Shown piece after piece: positions 27,911 to 37,655 of a stretch of 64,000 nucleotides of DNA (positions within the stretch are counted from its first letter, which is position 1; every line of letters begins with the position of its first letter). Under the pieces are notes generated by a model. The model searched no databases and was not told where the DNA came from. It worked only from the letters and a program-made list of their open reading frames with translations. The stretch is taken from assembly GCA_022824025.1 (NCBI GenBank), contig JAJEBF010000045.1, forward strand, positions 62,001 to 126,000, given 5' to 3'. The stretch comes from Caldilineaceae bacterium. Lineage in GTDB: Bacteria; Chloroflexota; Anaerolineae; Caldilineales; Caldilineaceae. Position numbers and translations under genes: made by a program.

Positions 27911-27942
27911 AAACAGCCCGCCCGGTCCGAGGCGGGCTGTTT
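27911..27942. terminator. Bidirectional hairpin terminator between convergent operons
   Basis: Perfect 12-bp stem AAACAGCCCGCC / GGCGGGCTGTTT (27911-27922, 27931-27942) with an 8-nt loop. Each strand ends in TTT after a GC-rich stem. It lies between the convergent SIS gene (stop 27755) and PhyH 3 (stop 28031), so it can end both transcripts, though the T-runs are short. Confidence 0.7.
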
Positions 27943-28030
27943 GGCGCGTAGCCATGAAGCCACAATACCTATTCAATTAGTGAATGGAATTCGCGTGAAG
28001 TGAAAATTGATGGAGCCGGTTCGGCCGCCG

Positions 28031-28906
28031 CTATTCGCCCACCACTTCCACCGGCTCCTTCTCTACGGGAGTGAGTTCGTACTGCTGCCAGTGGTACTGA
28101 AACGCAGTCGACTTCCAACCCTCGTAGACCTCCTCCCAGGTGAGCCGCCCCTGATGTGGCGTCAGGACCTTGTCCATCACCGGATCAGAAGCCCTCTGAT
28201 AGCGGTAGTCCACCGAGAGCCGAATCCGATTTCCGGACAAATTGGGCAGTCCCTGGTGCACTGTATGGCTGTGAAAGAAGAGAATATCTCCTGATTCGAA
28301 CGGGCTCGAGACCCACTCGCCCCCGATCTTATCGAAATGCGCCCGCAGTCCCCCCGCGCCGAGCGAACGTGAAACAGGCAGGATCCCGTACTTGTGGGAC
28401 CCCGGCAGCACGCTCAACCCGCCCATCCTGTGCGGACAGTCGCCCAACGGCAGCCACGCCGTCCATACGTCCGGCGTCCCCTGGATGTGCACGAAATCCT
28501 GATGCGCCGGCGTCGTCTGTTCCAGGTTCGTCGGAAAGATGAACCTCGCAATGTTGCTCGGTTGCAGCAGGACGTCGTCTCCCAGCAGATGCCCGACGAC
28601 GCGCAGTATCGCCGCATCATGGGCAAGGGTGTGGAAGGATTCGAGCCTCTGGACTTTGTCATAGACCGGCGAAAATTCAGGCTCACCCGAAACGTGCGGA
28701 GGATGGCTCGTTAAAGCCTCCAGCGGGTCCGTGCCGGCATCGATCCATCCCACGTCCTGCAAGACACCGGCGATGTCCTGCCTGGCCTCCAGGACTGCGC
28801 CCTTGTCCACAAAGTCCCGGATAAACAGATATCCGTCCCGTGCCGCACGCCGCCGCAAACCCTCCTCATCGTTCTTGATATCGGTCGAATCGACAAATGG
28901 CTTCAT
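28031..28906 (-). CDS. Phytanoyl-CoA dioxygenase (PhyH) family oxygenase 3
   Basis: Non-haem iron, probably 2-oxoglutarate-dependent oxygenase of 291 aa. Iron ligands are H135-x-D137 (TPAHQDFVHI) and H217 (HTVHQGLPN); GGLSVLPGSHKYG lies between them and NRIRLSVDYRYQ gives the likely 2-oxoglutarate Arg. It is the last gene of the five-gene Opp/Dpp-type operon on this strand, 74 bp after the C-type permease. That position suggests it oxidises the imported solute. Confidence 0.88.
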   Translation of the reverse strand: MKPFVDSTDIKNDEEGLRRRAARDGYLFIRDFVDKGAVLEARQDIAGVLQDVGWIDAGTDPLEALTSHPPHVSGEPEFSPVYDKVQRLESFHTLAHDAAILRVVGHLLGDDVLLQPSNIARFIFPTNLEQTTPAHQDFVHIQGTPDVWTAWLPLGDCPHRMGGLSVLPGSHKYGILPVSRSLGAGGLRAHFDKIGGEWVSSPFESGDILFFHSHTVHQGLPNLSGNRIRLSVDYRYQRASDPVMDKVLTPHQGRLTWEEVYEGWKSTAFQYHWQQYELTPVEKEPVEVVGE

Positions 28907-28980
28907 TTGTCACCTCTCCTCCTGGTCTCGAAAAAGGGGTTGACAAGCTCCTGAGAAAAGTGGGGGAGGGCGCAAGAGTC

Positions 28981-30132
28981 CTACACGTGGGTATAGGGGT
29001 CCGAGGCGTCGCGCAGCCCATCGCCCACAAAGTTGAATGCCAGAATGCTGACCACCACAAACAGGGTCGGAAGCAGTAACCAGGGCGACAGCGCGAGTAC
29101 TCGAATCGCCTGCGCGTCCTTAAGCAGAACCCCCCAGCTGATCGCCGGCGCCTGCAAGCCCAGGCCAATAAAGCTGAGCGCCGTCTCGCCCAATATCATC
29201 TGCGGAATCGCCAGCGTAAGGCGGGCGATGATGTAACTCAGGAATGACGGAAGCAGATAGCGAAATATGATGCGCAGATTCCCGGCGCCGTCAAGCTCCG
29301 CCGCCCCCACAAAGTCTTCCTCCCGCAACGCAAAAAAGCGCCCGCGCACCACACGCGCGATACTGGTCCAGCCAACCGTGGATAGGATAATCACAATCGC
29401 GAAGTAGGTCCGCACCACCGGCCAGTCGGAGGGCAGCGCAATGCTCAGCGCCATCCACAGAGGCAGCGTCGGCAGTGCCCGCAGTGACTCGATCACGCGC
29501 TGGATGACCATGTCCACAGTGCCCCCGAGATAGCCCGAAAGCCCGCCAAACAGGATGCCGAGGAAAAAACTCATCGCCACGCCCACCAGCCCAATGGTCA
29601 GCGAGATGCGCGCGCCAAAAACAATCCGCGTAAACAGGTCCCGCCCAACTGTATCCTGGCCCAGCAAAGAGAGCCTTGCCTCCGGGTCCTGCAGGCCAAA
29701 CAAGTGAATATCACTCTCAAAGAGACCCCAGAGCTTGTACTCGTCGCCGCGCACGAACAGCCCAAGCGGCTGCATCACAGTCTCGTCTTCCACGAAAATC
29801 GCTGCATAGGTGACGCTGTCAAGAGTCTTATCAAAAGGATGGACAAAAGGCCGCAGATGGAAGCGGCCTTCAGGATCGATAAAGCGAATCTTGTGTGGAG
29901 GCGCCAGCGTCAGATCTTCCCGAAAGATGTACGGGTCGTACGGCGCCACGAACTCTGCGAAAATCGCCACAAAGTAAAAGATGCACAGCACTCCCAGCGA
30001 AACCACCGCCAGCTTGTGCTGCAAAAAGCGCCAGCGAATGAGTTGCCACTGTGAGGCGACAAGAACTCGTTGATCCCCTTGCTCCTCCGCGGCTGCTGTC
30101 TCCAACCGCGCCGCTGTCTCGGCTTCCGTCAT
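28981..30132 (-). CDS. ABC transporter permease, OppC type
   Basis: Membrane permease of 383 aa, longer than usual because of an extracytoplasmic insertion between the first two helices (about residues 60-140, DPEGRFHLRPFVHPFDKTLD), as seen in OppC-like proteins of glycopeptide or microcin-type systems. SLLGQDTVGRDLFTRIVFGA and the EAA loop (REEDFVGAAELDGAGNLRII) are typical. The start at 30132 is chosen because its ATG overlaps the ATPase stop in ATGA; an open frame continues upstream but inside the ATPase gene. The preceding ABC genes are coupled in the same way. Confidence 0.92.
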   Translation of the reverse strand: MTEAETAARLETAAAEEQGDQRVLVASQWQLIRWRFLQHKLAVVSLGVLCIFYFVAIFAEFVAPYDPYIFREDLTLAPPHKIRFIDPEGRFHLRPFVHPFDKTLDSVTYAAIFVEDETVMQPLGLFVRGDEYKLWGLFESDIHLFGLQDPEARLSLLGQDTVGRDLFTRIVFGARISLTIGLVGVAMSFFLGILFGGLSGYLGGTVDMVIQRVIESLRALPTLPLWMALSIALPSDWPVVRTYFAIVIILSTVGWTSIARVVRGRFFALREEDFVGAAELDGAGNLRIIFRYLLPSFLSYIIARLTLAIPQMILGETALSFIGLGLQAPAISWGVLLKDAQAIRVLALSPWLLLPTLFVVVSILAFNFVGDGLRDASDPYTHV

Positions 30133-31217
30133 GCCTGTTCTATCTCCACTTCCTCTGCTCCGCCTGAAATCCCTGCCAGGTCGAGTTCGCTGGCGAAATG
30201 GCACGCCGCGCGGTGCGATTGCCCTTCCTCGCCGCCAACCTCCACCAGTTCCGGGATCTCCCGCCGGCATCGGTCCTCCGCATAGCGGCAACGCGGGTGA
30301 AACGCGCAGCCAGGCGGCAGGTTTCCGGGATCGGCTACTTCGCCCGTAAGCACAATCCGCGCCCGGTTTTTGGTATCCGGATCAGGATTGGGCGCGGCTG
30401 AAATCAGCGCCTCTGTATAGGGGTGCCGGGGATTCGTGTACAGCTCTTCAGTTTCCCCGATCTCTACGATCTTGCCCGCGTACATCACGGCTACGCGGTC
30501 CGCTTCGTACTTTACGACCGCCAGATTATGCGCCACAAAGAGATAGGTCAGCCCAAGCTGGTTCTGCAGTTCCTTTAACAGATTCAAAATCTGCGCCTGC
30601 ACCGATACATCCAGCGCTGACACCGCTTCGTCGGCAATGACGACCTTCGGCGAGAGAGAAAGAGCACGGGCAATCGCGATCCGCTGGCGCTGCCCGCCGC
30701 TGAAAGCATGCGGATACCGGTTCATCGTCGACGGATCGAGCCGCACCAGTCGCAGCAGCTCCGCCACCCTATCCCGCAAGGCCTCCTGGCTTCCTGCCAT
30801 CTTGTGAATGATTAGGGGCTCGCCGATGATCTGCAGCAACGTCATGCGCGGGTTGAGAGAGGAGTATGGGTCCTGGTAAATCATGCGGATGTTGCGGCGC
30901 GCCTGTTTGAGCTGTGCCTTTTCCATCTGCGTAAGATCCATCGGTGTCGCGTCGCCGAGGCGAAACAGGACGTGACCGGCAGTCGGCCGCTGCGCCTGGA
31001 TGATGCAGTGGCTGGTCGTCGTCTTCCCGCATCCACTCTCCCCGACCAGGGCCAGAGTCTCGCCCTCGTTCAGATCAAAGTTTACATCGTCAACCGCTTT
31101 CACCACGCCCACCTGGCGCCGCAAAAAACCGGTCTCGATCGGAAAATACTTCACAAGATTGCGAACCGAGATGATCGCCCTGTCTTCCATCTGCCCAACG
31201 CCGCCTGCCACCGTCAT
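30129..31217 (-). CDS. ABC transporter ATPase, OppF/DppF type
   Basis: Cytoplasmic ATPase of 362 aa. Walker A is GESGCGKTT, the signature is FSGGQRQRIAIARAL, Walker B is VVIADEAVSALD, and the C-terminal oligopeptide/dipeptide extension has GCAFHPRCRYAEDRC with conserved Cys, which in DppD/F relatives binds an Fe-S cluster. The start at 31217 follows GGGAGGAG and overlaps the upstream ATPase stop by 4 nt; an in-frame ATG at 31250 is inside the upstream gene. It energises the operon transporter and may also serve the ATPase-less permeases at 22966-24760. Confidence 0.94.
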   Translation of the reverse strand: MTVAGGVGQMEDRAIISVRNLVKYFPIETGFLRRQVGVVKAVDDVNFDLNEGETLALVGESGCGKTTTSHCIIQAQRPTAGHVLFRLGDATPMDLTQMEKAQLKQARRNIRMIYQDPYSSLNPRMTLLQIIGEPLIIHKMAGSQEALRDRVAELLRLVRLDPSTMNRYPHAFSGGQRQRIAIARALSLSPKVVIADEAVSALDVSVQAQILNLLKELQNQLGLTYLFVAHNLAVVKYEADRVAVMYAGKIVEIGETEELYTNPRHPYTEALISAAPNPDPDTKNRARIVLTGEVADPGNLPPGCAFHPRCRYAEDRCRREIPELVEVGGEEGQSHRAACHFASELDLAGISGGAEEVEIEQA

Positions 31218-32275
31218 TCGAGCTCCTCCCTGCCGCCGTACAGATAGCAACTCACCTCATGGCCTGGCCGGACTGCAGTCAACGGCGGGTCGCGTTTCTC
31301 GCATACGCCCGCGATATATTCCGGGCAACGTGTATGAAACTTGCACCCTGTCGGCATCGCGTACGGGTTGGGTACAACCCCTTCGATCGGCTCGATCTCC
31401 ACCCGTCCCGGTTCCATTTTGGGAATCGACGCCAGCAGACCCCGAGTGTAAGGATGCTGCGGCCGGTGAAACACGTCCTCAACCGTTCCGTGCTCGACCT
31501 CCTTGCCCAGGTACATGATCATCACACGGTCCGTCAATTCAGCGATCACGCCCAAATCGTGCGTAATCATGATGATCGCCATGCCCAGGTCCGCCTGAAT
31601 GTCCCGCAGCAATTCAAGCATCTGGGCCTGGATCGTCACGTCAACCGCGGTCGTCGGCTCATCCGCAATCAGGAGCTTTGGCCGGCACGAAAGCGATAGC
31701 GCCACCATCGCCCTCTGCCTCATCCCGCCGCTCAGATTGAACGTGTACTCCTCAATGTTGCGCGCCGGATTTGGCATGCCGACCCGACGTAACATCTCGA
31801 CAGCCTGTTCGCGCGCCTCCTCCTTGCTCACATCCTGGTGAATTCGAATCGTCTCGATGATCTGGTCGCCGATCGTGTGCACGGGGCTGAAAGAGGTCAT
31901 CGGCTCCTGAAAGATCATTGCAATCTCTTTGCCCCGAATGTCCCGAAGAACACGGCCATCAGCCTCTTCAGTCGCCAGATCAACCGTCCGGTCACCGTTG
32001 TTGAAAAGAATCTCCCCGCCCACGATCTTGCCGTTCCTGGGCAGAATGCGCAGGATCGACTGGCTGGTTACGCTCTTGCCGCACCCGCTTTCCCCCGCGA
32101 TGCCAAGAATTTCCCCCGGCTTGATGTCGAAGCTCACGCCGTCGACAGCCTTGACAACGCCTTCGCGCGAAAAGAAGTGAGTCTGTAAATTACGTACGGA
32201 AAGGAGTGAGTCGACCCCGGCGTTCCTGCCCGGAACGCTCGTTGCTTCCCTTTCGCCTGCCTGCTGCGCAGTCAT
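31214..32275 (-). CDS. ABC transporter ATPase, OppD/DppD type
   Basis: Cytoplasmic ATPase of 353 aa, first of the two nucleotide-binding subunits. Walker A is GESGCGKSVTSQSIL, the signature is LSGGMRQRAMVALSL, Walker B is LLIADEPTTAVD, and the C-terminal GCKFHTRCPEYIAGVC carries the Cys-rich motif of this subfamily. The start ATG overlaps the stop of the upstream permease by 4 nt (ATGA), the same junction used three times in this operon. Confidence 0.94.
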   Translation of the reverse strand: MTAQQAGEREATSVPGRNAGVDSLLSVRNLQTHFFSREGVVKAVDGVSFDIKPGEILGIAGESGCGKSVTSQSILRILPRNGKIVGGEILFNNGDRTVDLATEEADGRVLRDIRGKEIAMIFQEPMTSFSPVHTIGDQIIETIRIHQDVSKEEAREQAVEMLRRVGMPNPARNIEEYTFNLSGGMRQRAMVALSLSCRPKLLIADEPTTAVDVTIQAQMLELLRDIQADLGMAIIMITHDLGVIAELTDRVMIMYLGKEVEHGTVEDVFHRPQHPYTRGLLASIPKMEPGRVEIEPIEGVVPNPYAMPTGCKFHTRCPEYIAGVCEKRDPPLTAVRPGHEVSCYLYGGREELE

Positions 32276-33258
32276 ACTGCCCCCCGGATGCGCGGGTCGA
32301 CGATCGCCAGCAAAATATCCGACAGAAGCGTGCCCACCAGAGTCAATATACCCAGGATCATGATGATACTCGTCGCCAGGAACATGTCCTGCTGCAAGAG
32401 CGAATCCAGCAGCACCGGCGCAATCGTCGGCAGGCCCAACACAAGCGAAACCAGGACCTCTCCCTCCACCAGGACAGGCAACAGCCAGCCAACCGTGCTG
32501 ATCACCGGGTTGATCGCAATGCGCAGAGGATACTTGTAGAGCAGCTTCGTCGGCTTCACGCCGCGCGCACGAGCCACCGTTACGTACTGCTTGGGCAGCT
32601 CATCCAGCAGATTGGCGCGCATCGTTCGAATCAACTCAGCCGTGCCCGCTGTGCCCACGATCAGGGCCGGAAGCCAAATGTGGCTGAGCAGGTCCAGAAA
32701 CTTCGCCAGTCCAAACGGGGCATTCTGCATCTCGGGCGAATACAACCCGATCGAGACGGTGCCCGTCCACGAAAACAGCAACCACAGTCCCACAAGCGCC
32801 AGCAGAAAATTCGGCGTGGCCACGCCCAGAAAGCCGATCACGGTAAAGGTATAGTCGGCCAGCGAATACTGTTTCGTGGCCGACAGGATGCCGATCGGAA
32901 TGCCGATCACAAAGACAAGAATCAGCGAGAGGAGCGAAATGGTGAAGCTGGAAGGCAGCCGCTGCGCGATGATATCCACGACCGGTTCCCGGTATATCAT
33001 CGAATAGCCAAGGTCGCCCTCCACAAAGTTGCTGACCCATCTCCAATACTGCACGTATACCGGTTCGCCCAGTCCGTAGCGGGCCCGCAGGGAGTCGATC
33101 AATTCCGGTTCAATAATATCTCCCTGCGCCTCCAACCCCGCGATGTAGGAACTGACAAAATCACCGGGCGGCGCCTGAATGATGATAAATCCTATCACAC
33201 TGATCAATATCGTCACGGGAATCATGACGATCACTCGTCGCAAAATATAGATGAGCAT
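32272..33258 (-). CDS. ABC transporter permease, OppB type
   Basis: Membrane permease of 328 aa. The N-terminus MLIYILRRVIVMIPVTILIS and APPGDF motif identify the B-type subunit; the EAA loop is KQYVTVARARGVKPTKLLYK. It has an internal segment LIDSLRARYGLGEPVYVQYWRWVSNF common to these permeases. A perfect hairpin (33275-33302) separates it from the binding-protein gene upstream. Confidence 0.93.
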   Translation of the reverse strand: MLIYILRRVIVMIPVTILISVIGFIIIQAPPGDFVSSYIAGLEAQGDIIEPELIDSLRARYGLGEPVYVQYWRWVSNFVEGDLGYSMIYREPVVDIIAQRLPSSFTISLLSLILVFVIGIPIGILSATKQYSLADYTFTVIGFLGVATPNFLLALVGLWLLFSWTGTVSIGLYSPEMQNAPFGLAKFLDLLSHIWLPALIVGTAGTAELIRTMRANLLDELPKQYVTVARARGVKPTKLLYKYPLRIAINPVISTVGWLLPVLVEGEVLVSLVLGLPTIAPVLLDSLLQQDMFLATSIIMILGILTLVGTLLSDILLAIVDPRIRGAV

Positions 33259-33274
33259 CGATCGCTTCTCAGTT

Positions 33275-33302
33275 GTGGGAGGCCGCTGACGCGGCCTCCC
33301 AC
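33275..33302 (-). promoter_or_regulatory. Intercistronic hairpin after binding-protein gene
   Basis: Perfect 12-bp stem GTGGGAGGCCGC / GCGGCCTCCCAC with a 4-nt loop (TGAC on the plus strand), 26 bp after the binding-protein stop codon and 16 bp before the permease start. No T-run follows, so it is more likely an mRNA-stabilising or partially attenuating element than a full terminator. Confidence 0.7.
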
Positions 33303-33328
33303 TTGCTTACATATCGGTCAATCGGCCC

Positions 33329-35389
33329 TTACTCCGCCCGGTAGGCCCAGGTTTCAGGAGCGGCGTAGTACCACTCCGGCGCCACCGGATTCGGAATATT
33401 GTACATGCGGTCTGAGAAGACCGCGTACCAGACCGCCTCCAGGTCTCCCGGCTGCTTGATCGAGCCGATCACCCACAGGTTGTCCTGGTGAATCTTGTAC
33501 ATCTCAGACTCAAGTTCGAATCGCTTCTGCGCATCCGGCTCGGCGATGAACTCTTCAAAGATCTCGTAGAGCCGCTTGACGTCGTCCGGAGGTTCCTCTC
33601 CCTGTTCGCCGCCGGACATGACATACTGGGCCCACGGTGGGTTGATCAGCCAGCTGTTGCTGATCGGCATCGGCTCGCCCCGCATGGCGCCAATGATGGG
33701 CGCCTGTCCGGCCCAGTTGACTGGCCGCACCTGGAGCTCATAGTCACCGGCCAGACGCCGTTCCGTGTGCAGCTGACCATCCAGCGGAACAATCGTCGTC
33801 TTCAGGCCTACGTCTTCCCAGCCCTGCGCAATCAGCTCGGCGATGGGAACCTGCTGCACCCAGCCGGTGTGTACCTGCGCCGACAGCTCGAACGGCCGTC
33901 CGTCCGGCAGAAGCCGCTGAGACTGGTCGTCATTCCACGTCAGGCCCAGGCCGTCCAGAATCTCATTCGCCCGGTCCGGGTCATGTTCAGTATGCAGCTT
34001 GAAACCAGGGTCCGCGCCGTTATAGACCGATGCGTCCGGCGGGGCAACCTGCGATGGCTTGTACAGCCCGTTAAACACAACCTCGTTTATCCGGTCTCGG
34101 TCATATCCGATCGACAAGGCAACGCGGAAATCCTTGTTGCGGAACAGCTCCCTCAGCACATCGTCCTCGATCGACATGTTGAAGGTGACCACACCTAACA
34201 CATCCGACCAACCGAACTGGGGCAGTACCCGATAGCCCCCGCTCTCTTCATTCTGCTTAAGGACGGGATAGTTGGTCAAGTAGCCCAACGTGTATGGATT
34301 CATGTAGTCGTTCTGGCCCGCAATGACGTCCAGCAGAATCGCCTCCCGATCACCCAGGTTCGGCCGCGCAATGCGGTCAACGTAGGGCAGCTGGTTGCCG
34401 GCGGTGTCGATCTTCCAGTAGTAGGGGTTTCTCTCAAGTTCCTGCACAGGAACGCTGGCCCCCCGCGTGACGGCCTTCCACGCGAAGATCGTCGGCGCGT
34501 CCGGGTTGCCGTACCAGTCATGCTCCGCCTCAAACAGCTCTACCCAGTTCGAGAAGCCTCTCTCATCCGCAAGCGCATCCACTGCGGCGGGATCGGTGTA
34601 ATCAGGATGGAACTGCGCCAGGTAGTGCGCAGGCGCATAGGGCATCGGCCGCCATCGGTTCAACCGCTCCAGCAGGACTCCATACGGCGCCTTGAACTCC
34701 ATGATGATCGTGTTCTCGTCAATCTTCGAAACCGTCCCCATCTCCCCGCCAACTTTCATGTTGTTGACGCCAGTGGGGTTCAACTCCGTGTTCGACGCAA
34801 TCGCCTCGTACCAGAAGACAAAGTCGTCAGCGCCAAACGGGTGACCGTCAGACCACTTGATTCCTGGCCGGATGGTGAACGTGGTTGAAAGGCCGTCCGC
34901 GCTCGTCTCGGCGTTCATGAACACGTTGGGAAGAACGCCCTGCATATTCGAACCATACACGTGCGGGAACTCACGCAGCAGATCTTCCAGGAAGTCGAAG
35001 TTACCTTCATGGACGTTCCGCATCGTGCCGCCGTACTCGCCGATCTGGTCCGCCGGCTGCATTACCAGCGGCTCATCCGGAAGCCTCTCTTCAACCGGCG
35101 GCAATGTGCCGTCGGCCACCGCGGCGTCCAAGATCGGAGATTGCTGGAACGTCGTGATCTCGTTCCCCGTCGCCGCTTCGTAGTCGGCGATCGTGTTATA
35201 TTGCACGACCTGACCGGTAAATTCGCCCATCATGCCTTCATCTGCCATGGCATCATCTTCGGATGCAGCCTCTTCTTCCATGGCCGGTTCTTCCGCCATT
35301 TCAGCCTCTTGCGGTTGGGCGCCGCCACAGCCCGCCAGCACGAGACCAAGAACGATCAGAAGACTTGCAAACAGCCTGAATCGCTTCAT
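33329..35389 (-). CDS. ABC transporter solute-binding lipoprotein (family 5)
   Basis: Extracytoplasmic binding protein of 686 aa, at the long end for the peptide/nickel family. A signal peptide with lipobox VLAGC (Cys21) is followed by an acidic, Glu/Met-rich linker (residues about 28-60) and the SBP family 5 core (IKWSDGHPFGADDFVFWYEA). Start 35389 is chosen because AAGGAGGGAAGG precedes it. As first gene of an operon with B, D, F and C components it defines a complete oligopeptide-type importer. A predicted promoter lies about 140 bp upstream. Confidence 0.93.
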   Translation of the reverse strand: MKRFRLFASLLIVLGLVLAGCGGAQPQEAEMAEEPAMEEEAASEDDAMADEGMMGEFTGQVVQYNTIADYEAATGNEITTFQQSPILDAAVADGTLPPVEERLPDEPLVMQPADQIGEYGGTMRNVHEGNFDFLEDLLREFPHVYGSNMQGVLPNVFMNAETSADGLSTTFTIRPGIKWSDGHPFGADDFVFWYEAIASNTELNPTGVNNMKVGGEMGTVSKIDENTIIMEFKAPYGVLLERLNRWRPMPYAPAHYLAQFHPDYTDPAAVDALADERGFSNWVELFEAEHDWYGNPDAPTIFAWKAVTRGASVPVQELERNPYYWKIDTAGNQLPYVDRIARPNLGDREAILLDVIAGQNDYMNPYTLGYLTNYPVLKQNEESGGYRVLPQFGWSDVLGVVTFNMSIEDDVLRELFRNKDFRVALSIGYDRDRINEVVFNGLYKPSQVAPPDASVYNGADPGFKLHTEHDPDRANEILDGLGLTWNDDQSQRLLPDGRPFELSAQVHTGWVQQVPIAELIAQGWEDVGLKTTIVPLDGQLHTERRLAGDYELQVRPVNWAGQAPIIGAMRGEPMPISNSWLINPPWAQYVMSGGEQGEEPPDDVKRLYEIFEEFIAEPDAQKRFELESEMYKIHQDNLWVIGSIKQPGDLEAVWYAVFSDRMYNIPNPVAPEWYYAAPETWAYRAE

Positions 35390-35833
35390 CGACCTTCCCT
35401 CCTTGAATGTGGAAAAAACTGTTGGGACGAGGTAGCGGCACGTGGTCGGGAACAGGTCTCTCACAGCCGACTACCATAACCGTGGGCATTGGCCTGCCTG
35501 AAAAAGCATCCCATTCAGGCGGGGCGGGGGTATTCTGCTTCAAAGAGGCCAATATTGTCAATCCGCGAAAACACCTCCCCCTGAGCCTCCCCAGCCGCCG
35601 TCCAAGCCTGGAATCGCTCTGCTCCTCTACCCACAGTCGCCCTTTCCACCTCGGCCTCGCGCCGGTTTGGCAGAACGCGACCGTCCGCTTCACTCCTTGC
35701 CCTGAAGCTGCAGGCCACAGAAGATTCCTCTCGACTCACCATGTTTTCCAGAGGGCATGCCGCAACCGCGCAGAATTCTGTGCATCCGCCAGAATACACC
35801 GCCGCAAAAACGCTTGATTGAATGTGGGGCTAG
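35390..35833. other. 440-bp region between binding-protein gene and tRNA-Leu
   Basis: Contains the candidate minus-strand promoter at 35532-35561. No gene is recognised; small open frames on both strands lack start signals. No tRNA terminator is evident. Confidence 0.5.
35532..35561 (-). promoter_or_regulatory. Candidate promoter of the Opp-type operon
   Basis: On the minus strand a consensus TTGACA (35556-35561), an 18-bp spacer and CAGAAT (35532-35537, four of six -10 bases). The leader to the binding-protein ATG would be about 135 nt. Confidence 0.45.
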
Positions 35834-35916
<83 letters not shown>

Positions 35917-36025
35917 GGCAGCCAATTGTAGAAAATCCCTACCGACGTGTCAATTCGGCGGCTCCCTGTGGCCAGACCAGACAAGTGGCCCAGCGGCCTC
36001 TACATTCGCCTTCAAGCCCCTGTAG

Positions 36026-36046
36026 GGGCGCTCCTTGTGAGCGCCC
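36026..36046. repeat. Small interspersed palindrome, copy 1
   Basis: Perfect 8-bp inverted repeat GGGCGCTC-CTTGT-GAGCGCCC between the tRNA gene and mltG. It shares the right-hand half (CTTGTG then GCGCCC, same orientation) with a palindrome at 60284-60305. It is REP-like and without a T-run, so probably not a terminator. Confidence 0.5.
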
Positions 36047-36140
36047 ACCCCATCGCACAGCCGTATTCCCCCCCGCGGCGCACCCCCGCCCCTCCGCCGC
36101 AAACTGCCCACGGGGCAACGGCAGCTCAATCCATACCCAC

Positions 36141-37355
36141 TCACCGGCCCAGATACCTGCGCACGTTCTCCAGATGCTCGGCATAGGTCTCCGCGAATAC
36201 ATGGCCCCCGCTGCCATCGCCAGCCGCCACGTAGTAGTAGTAACCGTGACGTTCCGGATACAGCACCGCCCGGAATGAGTCCTCGCCCGGGCTGGCAATC
36301 GGGCCCGGCGGCAGGCCAGCATGCATATACGTGTTGTAAGGGCTGTGAACGCCCTGATACTCCTCCAGAAAGACAGGTGTTTTCCACCACTGACCGCTCG
36401 CCGGCTGATAGCCCATCGCATACTGCACTGTCGCGTCAATCTCCAGCCGCATGTTTTCCGCCAGCCGGTTGAACAAAACACCTGCAATGACAGGTCGGTC
36501 CTCAGCCGCCACCGCCTCTCTCTCCACGACGCTTGCCATGATCAGCGCCTTATACAGATCCGGTGGATTCGCCCCCGCGGCCTCCGCCTGCAGATGCATC
36601 GCCGCGATCCGGTCGGCAAACGCATCCAGCTGGCGCGCGATCAGCTGATCCGCGGACGGCGCCGCCAGCGGCAGCTGGTATGTCGCCGGAAAGAGAAAAC
36701 CCTCCAGCGTCGCCCCGTCAGGACGCGAAGCAAGAAACGGCCAGCGAGCATCTGCTTCTACGCAACATGCCTCCGCATCTCCCTGTTGCGCACCTGTCCC
36801 GTCCGACAGTTCCGCAATCAACGCGCCATCATCGGTTAGCTCCGCGATGCGACGGTACGCCGCTCCTGATACGACCCCCTCCGACTCCAGTGCGTCAGCC
36901 ACCTGCTCCAGGCGCCAACCCTCCCGTATCGTGATCTGCACGCCGGGAGCCTGTTCGCTCAGCAGCGCCTCCGCGATCTCCACCGGCGTCATGTTCGCCC
37001 GCAGCAGGAACGACCCCGCCTTCAACTCCTGTGCCCGTCCTATCGACCGCACATATGCCTCAAACAGCTCCGGGTCAAGGATCAGACCCGCCGCCGCAAG
37101 GTTCTCAGAAATGGCCCGCGCTGGCGTACCAACGCCAATCTCAAATGAAATGGCCCTGTCGTCATCGGACGCCGCAACATAAAGAGCCGGCCGGTTCTCA
37201 TCCAGATGATCGTAAAGCATCTCCTCCCGCGTACAGCCAGCCAGCGCAAGTATGGAAACCGCGATCAGCCAACCATGTATTACTCCTGTCGCCTTCCCGT
37301 TTCCAGACCGCCCTTCCCCCAAATCCACCAGCCGACCACCCGATCTCCTCATCAT
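36141..37355 (-). CDS. mltG: Endolytic murein transglycosylase MltG (YceG-like)
   Basis: Cell-wall enzyme of 404 aa that cleaves nascent peptidoglycan strands and sets their length. After a membrane segment (about residues 27-41) come a LysM-like subdomain (FEIGVGTPARAISENLAAAG) and the YceG catalytic domain with MASVVEREAVAAEDRPVIAG (catalytic Glu in VVERE), MRLEIDATVQYAMGY and SPYNTYMHAGLPPGPIASPG. The membrane segment ends in LAGC (Cys41), a plausible lipobox, whereas the well-studied homologue has a plain transmembrane anchor. A Cys-rich insertion (DAEACCVEADARW) around residues 188-200 is unusual. Confidence 0.93.
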   Translation of the reverse strand: MMRRSGGRLVDLGEGRSGNGKATGVIHGWLIAVSILALAGCTREEMLYDHLDENRPALYVAASDDDRAISFEIGVGTPARAISENLAAAGLILDPELFEAYVRSIGRAQELKAGSFLLRANMTPVEIAEALLSEQAPGVQITIREGWRLEQVADALESEGVVSGAAYRRIAELTDDGALIAELSDGTGAQQGDAEACCVEADARWPFLASRPDGATLEGFLFPATYQLPLAAPSADQLIARQLDAFADRIAAMHLQAEAAGANPPDLYKALIMASVVEREAVAAEDRPVIAGVLFNRLAENMRLEIDATVQYAMGYQPASGQWWKTPVFLEEYQGVHSPYNTYMHAGLPPGPIASPGEDSFRAVLYPERHGYYYYVAAGDGSGGHVFAETYAEHLENVRRYLGR

Positions 37356-37621
37356 TCTCCCCTCTCGACTCCCTCACTGGATAAACGCGCCTGAAAACCA
37401 GTATATCACGCCTCATCTCCCCTCGACCGGACTCCCCCCGCGCAACCGCACAGCAAGTACCCGTACAGTTCACGGCGGAACGCTGCCCCTGATTGGCAGC
37501 CAGTTGCCGTCACTGTGCCTACACCGTCTTTACCTCTTCTCTCTACAATTCCGCCCCGCGGGCGCCGCCATCCTGCCCGCCCATTCGATGTTCGACAAGT
37601 TCGCGCCGCGCAAAGACAGTC

Positions 37622-37630
37622 TGCTATAAT
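37622..37630 (+). promoter_or_regulatory. Extended -10 promoter of rmd
   Basis: TGC-TATAAT is a perfect extended -10 element 26 bp before the GTG start of the epimerase gene. No good -35 box is at the expected distance, which fits extended -10 promoters. Confidence 0.55.
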
Positions 37631-37655
37631 TGCGCTTTCAGGAAAGGACAATCTT